From Lawsonibacter sp. (GTDB lineage Bacteria > Bacillota > Clostridia > Oscillospirales > Oscillospiraceae): a stretch of 5,586 nucleotides of DNA. This document shows positions 1-5,001 of the stretch, piece after piece (positions within the stretch are counted from its first letter, which is position 1; the number at the start of each line of letters is the position of its first letter). Both the position numbers and the translations under genes were made by a program. Location: assembly GCA_022798155.1 (NCBI GenBank), contig JAAWLY010000143.1:1-5586 (forward strand). Direction: 5' to 3'. The notes beneath the pieces were generated by a model that made no database searches, had not been told where the DNA came from, and saw nothing but the letters and a program-made list of their open reading frames with translations.

Positions 1-790
1 AACCGGCGGAGACATGGATCAGGTCCACCAGGTCCTCCAGGGCGTGGGCGATCTTGCAGCCCTCGGCCAGGTCGTAGCCGCCGTCGAAGAGCTCCGCCCC
101 GCTCATCCGCAGCTCAATGGGGAAGCCGGGGCCTACCGCCGCCCGGACGGACTGGAGCACCTCGCGGGCAAAGCGGAGCCGGTTCTCGAAGGAGCCGCCG
201 TACTCGTCCTCCCGGTGGTTGAAGGCGGGGGACAGAAACTGATTGACCAGCCAGCCGTGGCCGGCGTGGACCATGACCATCTGGAAGCCCGCCCGCTTGG
301 CCAGGGCGGCAGTGTCGCCGTAGGCCCGAACAATGTCGGCGATCTGCTCCTTCGTCAGCGCCTTGACGGGGATACCGTCGGGCCGCACCCAGTCGCTGGG
401 GCCAAACTGGGCCAAGCCCTTCTTTTTGTCCTTGTCCACTAAGTAGGTGCCGGCATATTGGCCGGAGTGGCTCAGCTCCACGCTGGGCACCGCCCCGTGG
501 CGGGCTACAGCGTCGGCCAGGAAGGTCCAGCTGGCCAGGCAGCCGGGGGTTTTCAGATCCAGGTGGAACATGTGGGAGGCGTCGGTCTCCGGATGGACCA
601 CCAGCTCGCTGGCGGTGACCGCCGCCGCGCCCCCTTTGGCCCGCAGCTCGTAGAAACCGGGGGTCCGGGGCCCGACGCAGCAGTCAGCGGTGATATCAGT
701 ACCGCCCATGGGAGCGGAGAACATGCGGTTGCGGAAGTTCACCCTCCCCAGGGTGATAGGCGAACAGAGGTGGGGATATTTTTGTTCCAT
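1..790 (-). CDS. NADH:flavin oxidoreductase, old yellow enzyme family (N-terminal 263 residues; 3' end outside window)
   Basis: This is the FMN-binding TIM-barrel part of an old-yellow-enzyme-type ene-reductase, a family that uses reduced FMN to reduce activated C=C bonds. The frame is open from ATG at 790 to the window edge. Visible landmarks are NRMFSAPMGG (residues 21-30, first barrel strand and FMN contact), SVELSHSGQ (103-111), HAGHGWL (175-181, matching the substrate-binding HxxHGYL of YqjM-like enzymes), DEYGGSFENR (195-204) and ELRMSG (226-231, the FMN-contacting strand). PMG near residue 28, rather than PMC, resembles the FadH/BaiCD/2-enoate-reductase branch more than the YqjM branch. 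Trp180 stands where many relatives have Tyr. The start is supported by AAAGGA at 804-799, 8 nt upstream. It lies 21 nt after the upstream hydrolase, so the two are probably cotranscribed. With the C-terminus missing, a short single-domain form and a long form with Fe-S and FAD/NADH domains cannot be told apart. The family call is firm; the substrate is unknown. Confidence 0.95.
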   Translation of the reverse strand, partial: MEQKYPHLCSPITLGRVNFRNRMFSAPMGGTDITADCCVGPRTPGFYELRAKGGAAAVTASELVVHPETDASHMFHLDLKTPGCLASWTFLADAVARHGAVPSVELSHSGQYAGTYLVDKDKKKGLAQFGPSDWVRPDGIPVKALTKEQIADIVRAYGDTAALAKRAGFQMVMVHAGHGWLVNQFLSPAFNHREDEYGGSFENRLRFAREVLQSVRAAVGPGFPIELRMSGAELFDGGYDLAEGCKIAHALEDLVDLIHVSAG

Positions 791-811
791 AAAAAGGTTC
801 CTTTCTTTTGG

Positions 812-1726
812 TCAACGGGAGATATCTGCAGCGCGTTTCTGGTTTTTGGCCCGGTCTAAAAAGTCCAGGATGCGTCCGCACATCTCCTCGGATTTAAAAT
901 AGGGATCGCTGTGCCCCGCGCCGGGGACGATGCAGCTCACTACCCGGTCTGCTCCGGCCACCTCCCGGCAGCGCTGGATGAATTCCACGGTGTAGGTGTA
1001 TGGGATCACGGTATCCGCCATTCCGTGGAGCGCCATGACCGGGGGCATATCGGGCCGGACGTGGGTGATAGGGGCGGCCAGGCGGCACAGCTCCGGGCTC
1101 TCCTCCACCAGCGCACCCAGGAAGATGGACTCGGCACACCTGGGGCCGGAGCGGTAGTTTACCGGCTCCAGGCCGATGGCGCGGAAGTCCTCCACAGTGG
1201 CGTCCAGGCGGCAGCAGGGGTACAGTGCCACCACGGCGTCCACCTGGTCGGAGATGGGGCTGTCGGGCTGACAGTCAAAGTAGGGGTCCCCCCGGGTCAG
1301 GGCGGTGAGAAGAGAGAGGTGGGCCCCGGAGGAGGAGCTCCACAGGGCGAAGAACTCCGGGTCCAGGGAGAGCTCGCCGGCGTGCTGGCGCAGGAAGCGC
1401 AGGGCCTGCCGGGCCTCCTGTACCTGGAAGGGGAATTTCTGCTCCCGACTGCTGACGCAGGCGAGGCTGGCAAAGGCATAGCCCCGGGCCACGGCGGTGT
1501 GCAGCGACCGGCCCAGATGGATGGAGGAGGGATGACCATAGTACCACCCGCCGCCGGAGATGTTGACAATGAGGGGAAAGGGACCCTCCCCGGTCTCGGG
1601 GTAGTAGAGGTCGAAGGGGCGCTGGCTGCCGTCAGGGGCGGTGTAGTGCAGACCCAACCGCTTTCTGGCGATGTCGGATACGTCCAGATCGCCGTCTTGG
1701 TGAGGGGTGGACAGGTAGTCGTTCAT
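812..1726 (-). CDS. alpha/beta hydrolase (esterase/BD-FAE-like), atypical nucleophile elbow
   Basis: This 304-residue, probably cytoplasmic hydrolase has no signal peptide or membrane segment. The alpha/beta hydrolase core is visible in order: LIVNISGGGWYYG (52-64, oxyanion-hole strand), LWSSSSGAHLS (128-138, nucleophile elbow, with Ser132 the likely nucleophile when aligned on GxSxGGHL), HGMADTVIP (234-242, Asp238 as likely acid) and GAGHSDPY (269-276, His272 as catalytic base). A complete Ser-Asp-His triad can therefore be proposed. Two usual positions differ: the His of HGGGW is Ser57, and the first Gly of GxSxG is Ser130. The length fits small carboxylesterases and acyl-peptidase-like hydrolases. 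The start ATG overlaps the LysR stop as ATGA, with GGAGGTGA at 1743-1736 inside the regulator gene and 9 nt before the ATG. It is therefore probably translationally coupled to LysR and cotranscribed with the downstream flavin oxidoreductase. Ester, amide or lactone hydrolysis is inferred from the fold; the substrate is not determinable. Confidence 0.9.
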   Translation of the reverse strand: MNDYLSTPHQDGDLDVSDIARKRLGLHYTAPDGSQRPFDLYYPETGEGPFPLIVNISGGGWYYGHPSSIHLGRSLHTAVARGYAFASLACVSSREQKFPFQVQEARQALRFLRQHAGELSLDPEFFALWSSSSGAHLSLLTALTRGDPYFDCQPDSPISDQVDAVVALYPCCRLDATVEDFRAIGLEPVNYRSGPRCAESIFLGALVEESPELCRLAAPITHVRPDMPPVMALHGMADTVIPYTYTVEFIQRCREVAGADRVVSCIVPGAGHSDPYFKSEEMCGRILDFLDRAKNQKRAADISR

Positions 1727-2661
1727 GAAAGTAATTCACCTCCGCTTTGACTCTGAAAGGCCTCTTGGAATATGGTCAAAAAGTCCTGGGTGCTGGGGGG
1801 GAGATAGGCCCCCTTGCGATAGAGCAGGCTGAACTCGTAGCCGGTGCCCGGAGTGTCGAGAGACAGGCAGCGGATATTTTGCGCCCCTCGGATGTAGGAG
1901 AGCATCACCTCTGGCGTGAAGGTGCAGCCCAGATCATTGGCCACCGCCTCCAGCGCGCCGTCCAGGGTGCGGGACTGCATGGAGATGGAGTAGGAAATTC
2001 GGTTTCCGTCCAGGATGCTGTCAGCAAACTGGCGGATGCGGTGGGATTTGCTCAGCAAAACGAAGGAGCAGCCCTCCAGCTGGCCGGGATGGACCACAGG
2101 ATATTTAAACCGCTCGGAATGCTCCGCCGCCTGGACCAGGGGGTGGTCCTTGTGGACGGCCAGCACATACTCCTGTCGGGCTACAGGCAGATACTCAAAG
2201 CAGTCCCGTTTTTTGGTAATATTCACCGCGATGCAGTCCAGCTCCAGCTTTTCCAGCATTTCCTCCAGCTTGTCGCTGTTAAACTCGGTCAAAGTAAGGG
2301 CCACATTGGGGTATTTCTGCTTAAACTGGGGGATGACGGAGAAAATGGTGAAGGGCCGGCGGATGCCAGTGATCCCCACCCGGAGACGGCCCCGATCCAT
2401 CCGGACGATGTCGTCCAGTTCAGCCCGCATGTGGGCCTGGATGGCAAAGATTTGCTTGATATGCTCCAGATAGCACTCCCCGGCGTAAGTGAGGACCATG
2501 CGGTTATCGATGCGCTGAAACAGGGCGATGCCCAGCTCTCCCTCCTCCTTTTGCAGAAAGCGGGTCAGGGCGGGCTGGGAGACCCCCAGCCGCACCGCCG
2601 CCCCGGACAGGGTTCCCTCCTGGGCGATGGCAAAAACATACTCATATTCTCGGTTCAGCAT
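1723..2661 (-). CDS. LysR-type transcriptional regulator
   Basis: This 312-residue regulator has standard LysR length and architecture. The N-terminal winged helix-turn-helix spans about residues 1-60, with the signature GTLSGAAVRLGVSQPALTR at 16-34 and the wing region around LFQRIDNRMVLTYAG (48-61 and beyond). A linker helix covers about 62-90. From GRLRVGI (91-97) onward comes the two-lobed periplasmic-binding-protein-like effector domain that senses a small molecule. ATG at 2661 is supported by AGGAG at 2675-2671, 9 nt upstream, and by a consensus promoter whose predicted start point lies about 25 nt before the ATG. It is the first gene of a same-strand operon with a hydrolase (4-nt overlap) and a flavin oxidoreductase, instead of the divergent arrangement common for LysR regulators. 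Control of its own operon and of the adjacent TRAP/hydrolase operon is inferred from position only. The inducer is unknown, plausibly the imported acid or a metabolite of it. Confidence 0.95.
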   Translation of the reverse strand: MLNREYEYVFAIAQEGTLSGAAVRLGVSQPALTRFLQKEEGELGIALFQRIDNRMVLTYAGECYLEHIKQIFAIQAHMRAELDDIVRMDRGRLRVGITGIRRPFTIFSVIPQFKQKYPNVALTLTEFNSDKLEEMLEKLELDCIAVNITKKRDCFEYLPVARQEYVLAVHKDHPLVQAAEHSERFKYPVVHPGQLEGCSFVLLSKSHRIRQFADSILDGNRISYSISMQSRTLDGALEAVANDLGCTFTPEVMLSYIRGAQNIRCLSLDTPGTGYEFSLLYRKGAYLPPSTQDFLTIFQEAFQSQSGGELLS

Positions 2662-2663
2662 GA

Positions 2664-2713
2664 CGGCACTCTCCTATCAATGCGGTTTCTGCCATTATAA
2701 TTCGGCACACTCC
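2664..2713 (-). repeat. Imperfect 11-bp direct repeat in the LysR promoter/leader
   Basis: On the minus strand GGAGTGTGCCG (2713-2703) lies between the -35 and -10 boxes, and GGAGAGTGCCG (2674-2664) lies over the ribosome binding site of the LysR gene. The two copies match at 10 of 11 positions and are 39 nt apart start to start. They could be protein-binding half-sites, or a coincidence seeded by two GGAG motifs. Only the repeat is seen; any function is speculative. Confidence 0.3.
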
Positions 2714-2722
2714 TTTTGTCAA
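2694..2722 (-). promoter_or_regulatory. Consensus sigma-A/sigma-70 promoter for the LysR-hydrolase-oxidoreductase operon
   Basis: Read on the minus strand, TTGACA (2722-2717) is followed by exactly 17 nt and then TATAAT (2699-2694). Both hexamers are perfect consensus with optimal spacing. Transcription would start near A residues at about 2688-2686, giving a leader of roughly 25 nt with the AGGAG ribosome binding site at 2675-2671. So strong a core promoter suggests either high basal expression or control by repression. No experimental start site is available. Confidence 0.88.
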
Positions 2723-2723
2723 A

Positions 2724-2756
2724 AGGGCCGGACCACGTTTCCCGCGGTCCGGCCCT
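2724..2756 (-). terminator. Probable Rho-independent terminator after the TRAP/hydrolase operon
   Basis: An inverted repeat pairs 2756-2743 with 2737-2724 in the minus-strand RNA. It forms a 14-bp stem (11 perfect mostly G/C pairs, one G-U wobble, two more G/C pairs) closed by a 5-nt loop GGAAA. It starts 18 nt after the hydrolase stop codon at 2775. The U-run is short: UUUU at 2724-2721, its first U being the last base of the stem, followed by G. Termination may therefore be incomplete. The 3' side runs directly into the -35 box of the next promoter. Confidence 0.75.
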
Positions 2757-2774
2757 AAAGGTAAGGCTTTTGGA

Positions 2775-3728
2775 TCAGAATTCCACGATCTCCATGCCAA
2801 ACTCCCGGCGGAGGGAGCCGCAGATCCCTTTGTGGACCCAGTGAGTCAGGGGGTGGTCCACCACGCAGAAGCCGTGGCCCACCCGGGGCGCCACCACCAG
2901 CTCGCAGGGCACGCCGGTCTGGAGCAGGCGGACGGCGTAGTTGAGCCCGTCGTCCCGCAGGGTGTCGTACTCGCCCACCACAATGTAGTGGGGGGGCAGG
3001 CCCTCCAGGTCGGTGCAGTAGCCGGGGAAGGCGTAACAGGAGGGGGTCCCGCCGTCAAAGCCGCCCAGGTAGATGCACTCCGGGCTTTCCCGCTTGACGG
3101 GGGTGCCCAGGGCGAACTGAGGGTACTGCCGTTTTGAGAAGGTGTTCTCCAGGTTGAGCACCGGGCAGTTCAGCACGACCAGGGAGAGGTCAGGCCCGCC
3201 GTGGTCCCGGACATAGAGAGCCAGGGCGGCGCACAGATTGGCGCCGGCGCTGGTACCGTGGAGGGCGATGCGCTTGGGGTCGCCTCCCAGCTCCTCGCCG
3301 TGCTCACCCAGCCAGGTCAGGGCGGCGTAGCAGTCCATGAGAGGCTGGGGGAAGTGGATGCCGCCGGGGGCGGACAGCCGATAGTCCACGCTGACCACGA
3401 TGGCGGGGGTGCCGGTGGCCAGGGCGATACAGCGGTAGTTGTCGATGTCCAGATTGCCCCCCACAAAGCCGCCGCCGTGAACCTCCATCACAATGGGGGC
3501 CTTTTCGGGCAGGCCGGCGGGGGTGTAAATCCGGATGGTCATGTCCTGGCCGTCGCCGCCGGGGATGGTGCGGTCCTCCATGGTCAGGCCCTCGGGCTTG
3601 GTGTACTCGCTGATCGACTTCCGCTGAGCCAGACGGGCTGCCTCCTGTTCCTCGGGGGTGCCGTGAGCGATAATTTGATACAGATTCAAATGGTATTCAT
3701 ATCCGGGGTATGCGATAGCTTCCATCAT
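2775..3728 (-). CDS. alpha/beta hydrolase, hormone-sensitive-lipase (HSL/AcesB) family esterase
   Basis: This is a probable cytoplasmic carboxylesterase-type hydrolase of 317 residues, the usual length for bacterial HSL-family enzymes. Family motifs appear in order: EVHGGGFVGG (82-91, oxyanion hole), VDYRLSAPGG (114-123), HGTSAGANL (157-165, nucleophile Ser160), VGEYDTLRDDG (251-261, acid Asp255) and RVGHGF (282-287, base His285). The triad Ser160/Asp255/His285 is complete. An N-terminal cap helix region precedes the core (about 1-50). There is no signal peptide. Two ATG codons are adjacent, at 3728 and 3725. AGGAGG at 3737-3732 lies 3 nt from the first and 6 nt from the second, so 3725 (316 residues) is the likelier true start. 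The gene follows dctP by 13 nt and precedes a terminator, so it is probably the last gene of the TRAP operon and acts on the imported compound or a derivative. The usual DYRLAPE signature is altered to DYRLSAPGG. The exact substrate is unknown. Confidence 0.93.
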   Translation of the reverse strand: MMEAIAYPGYEYHLNLYQIIAHGTPEEQEAARLAQRKSISEYTKPEGLTMEDRTIPGGDGQDMTIRIYTPAGLPEKAPIVMEVHGGGFVGGNLDIDNYRCIALATGTPAIVVSVDYRLSAPGGIHFPQPLMDCYAALTWLGEHGEELGGDPKRIALHGTSAGANLCAALALYVRDHGGPDLSLVVLNCPVLNLENTFSKRQYPQFALGTPVKRESPECIYLGGFDGGTPSCYAFPGYCTDLEGLPPHYIVVGEYDTLRDDGLNYAVRLLQTGVPCELVVAPRVGHGFCVVDHPLTHWVHKGICGSLRREFGMEIVEF

Positions 3729-3731
3729 TGC

Positions 3732-3737
3732 CCTCCT
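3732..3737 (-). promoter_or_regulatory. Ribosome binding site deciding the HSL-hydrolase start
   Basis: AGGAGG on the minus strand lies within the 13-nt gap after dctP. Its spacing is 3 nt to the ATG at 3728 and 6 nt to the ATG at 3725, which favours the second of the two adjacent start codons. Confidence 0.7.
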
Positions 3738-3741
3738 GTGC

Positions 3742-4869
3742 TTAGCCCGCAGCGGCGGCCTGGGCGGCTGCGATCAACTCCATGGGCTCGTCGCCCACGG
3801 TCTGGCGGATCAGGTCATAGGCGGGCTGGGCGGCCTGGCGCATCTTCGCCAGATCCTCAGCGGTGAAGTCGATCACTTCCAGGCCGGCGTCCTTCATGGT
3901 CTGAAGGGCCTCGTCGTTGGCCTTAATGCTCTCCTCATACAGGAAGGGCTCATAGATCTCGGCCACCACCCAGTTGATCAGCTCCTGATAGTCGGCGGGC
4001 AGGCTGTTGTAGAAGTCCAGGTTCATGTACATACCGGACCACATGATAACGTGGTGGGTGTTGATGATGTACTTCTGCTGCTCATAGAGCTTGGAGGCCA
4101 CGATGGTGTCGTAGGCATTCTCCTGGGCCTCCACCAGGCCCTGCTGCAGGGCGATGTACAGCTCAGAGAAGGTGACGGGGGTGGGGTTGCAGCCCCAGGA
4201 CTGCCAGTAGGAGATGGCGATGGGGTTCTCCAGAGTGCGGATCTTCAGGCCGGCCAGCTCCTCATAGCTGCGCACCGGCTTGTTGGAGCTGGTCTCCCGA
4301 AAGCCGCCGGGGACGATGGACAGCATCTTCATGCCGATGCCGGCGTAGACCTCCTCGGTGTACTGGTACAGCTCGCCGGAGCGGTCCAGCATGGCCTTGG
4401 CCTGCTCATTGCTGTCCACCAGGTTGGGGCAGTCGAAGTAGGACAGGCTGGGGTCCACCAGGCCGCCGGTGGTGCCGGAGCTGATCTGGATGGTGCCCTC
4501 CCGCAGGGCCTGGTCGTTTTCAGGGACGGTGCCCAGCTCGCCGTTGGGGTAGAGGGTGACGGTGATGTTGCCGCCGGAGTACTGCTCCATGGCCTCCTTG
4601 AACTTCTCGGCGGCCTTGTGGCCGGCGGTGGTGACGGCGGCGTTGTGGGACCAGATCATCTCCACCTTGTCGGTGCTGGTGATGACGGGGGCGCCGTCGG
4701 GGTTGGGGGCGGGAGTGCTGGTGCCGGCGCTCTGGCTGGCGCCGCTGTTGTTGTTGGAGGCTGCGCTGCCGCCGCCATTGTTGTTGGCGGGGGCCTGGTT
4801 TAGGCAGCCGGCCAAGCTGAGGGCGAGGGCTGCGGTCAGGGCCGCGGCAAGGACTTTTTTCATTTTCAT
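3742..4869 (-). CDS. dctP: TRAP transporter solute-binding lipoprotein, DctP family
   Basis: This is the extracytoplasmic receptor of a tripartite ATP-independent periplasmic-type (TRAP) transporter, which captures an organic acid and hands it to the DctQM membrane complex. From ATG at 4869 the protein has 375 residues. It has a positively charged MKMKK start, a hydrophobic stretch and a lipobox LAGC with Cys22 as the lipidation site, so it is membrane-anchored. A low-complexity Asn/Gly/Ser/Ala/Pro linker covers about 24-61. The DctP domain follows, from VEMIWSHN (about 69-76) to near the C-terminus. Diagnostic features are GLKIR (207-211), whose Arg211 matches the conserved Arg that binds the ligand carboxylate in this family, and the segment 231-251 beginning PVTFSELYIALQQG and ending QEN. 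The start at 4869 is chosen because AGAGGA at 4883-4878 is 8 nt upstream and the lipoprotein signal follows directly. The open frame extends upstream to 4971 but lacks such support. The gene lies downstream of dctM, with hydrolase and ene-reductase genes nearby. The ligand is unknown. Confidence 0.95.
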   Translation of the reverse strand: MKMKKVLAAALTAALALSLAGCLNQAPANNNGGGSAASNNNSGASQSAGTSTPAPNPDGAPVITSTDKVEMIWSHNAAVTTAGHKAAEKFKEAMEQYSGGNITVTLYPNGELGTVPENDQALREGTIQISSGTTGGLVDPSLSYFDCPNLVDSNEQAKAMLDRSGELYQYTEEVYAGIGMKMLSIVPGGFRETSSNKPVRSYEELAGLKIRTLENPIAISYWQSWGCNPTPVTFSELYIALQQGLVEAQENAYDTIVASKLYEQQKYIINTHHVIMWSGMYMNLDFYNSLPADYQELINWVVAEIYEPFLYEESIKANDEALQTMKDAGLEVIDFTAEDLAKMRQAAQPAYDLIRQTVGDEPMELIAAAQAAAAG

Positions 4870-4877
4870 AATCATTT

Positions 4878-4883
4878 TCCTCT
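4878..4883 (-). promoter_or_regulatory. Ribosome binding site deciding the dctP start
   Basis: AGAGGA on the minus strand has spacing of 2 nt to ATG 4875, 8 nt to ATG 4869 and 14 nt to ATG 4863. The 4869 codon is therefore favoured, giving an N-terminus MKMKKVL typical of a lipoprotein signal. Confidence 0.7.
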
Positions 4884-4914
4884 CATGATTTTGATTCTCC
4901 CAGCTTTTCCGAAA

Positions 4915-4935
4915 TTCCGCCCCGCCGGGGCGGAA
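4915..4935 (-). other. GC-rich hairpin in the dctM-dctP spacer
   Basis: The spacer 4870-5001 holds a perfect 9-bp inverted repeat, TTCCGCCCC / GGGGCGGAA with loop GGC on the minus strand. Its centre is about 56 nt before the dctP ATG. After the stem come only three T residues and then C (4914-4911), so it is a weak terminator candidate. It could instead be an mRNA-stability or processing element that raises the level of the binding-protein message over the permease message. The structure is seen; the role is inferred. No convincing promoter was found in the spacer. Confidence 0.5.
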
Positions 4936-5001
4936 CCGCGGAAGGCAGTTGGGCTTGATTTTATCCGGCACGCGCCGGGGGGTGACGGAAGAAGGGGATC
5001 A

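Noticed and set aside
911..1750. Plus-strand open frame (279 codons) opposite the second hydrolase
   Set aside because: It is Gly/Ala/Val-rich with no family motifs and antisense to a gene with a complete catalytic triad and a good ribosome binding site.
1747..2700. Long plus-strand open frame (317 codons) opposite the LysR gene
   Set aside because: It is fully antisense to a clear LysR gene, has no recognisable domain, and long antisense frames are expected in GC-rich coding DNA.
4051..4803. Plus-strand open frame (250 codons) opposite dctP
   Set aside because: It is a low-complexity Gly/Val/Ala/Leu translation typical of the complement of a GC-rich gene; the minus strand encodes an unmistakable DctP protein.
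4958..4963. -10-like TAAAAT on the minus strand in the dctM-dctP spacer as a dctP promoter
   Set aside because: The sequence about 17 nt upstream is a C-run with no resemblance to TTGACA, so a single near-match hexamer is not enough.
4870..4971. N-terminal extension of dctP by 34 residues to an ATG at 4971
   Set aside because: The extension reads through the GC-rich hairpin, lacks a good ribosome binding site and would bury the lipoprotein signal. ATG 4869 has AGAGGA at 8 nt and directly starts the signal peptide.
4965..4978. Small inverted repeat CCGGC-N4-GCCGG after dctM as a terminator
   Set aside because: The stem is only 5 bp and is followed by ATAAAA instead of a T-run.
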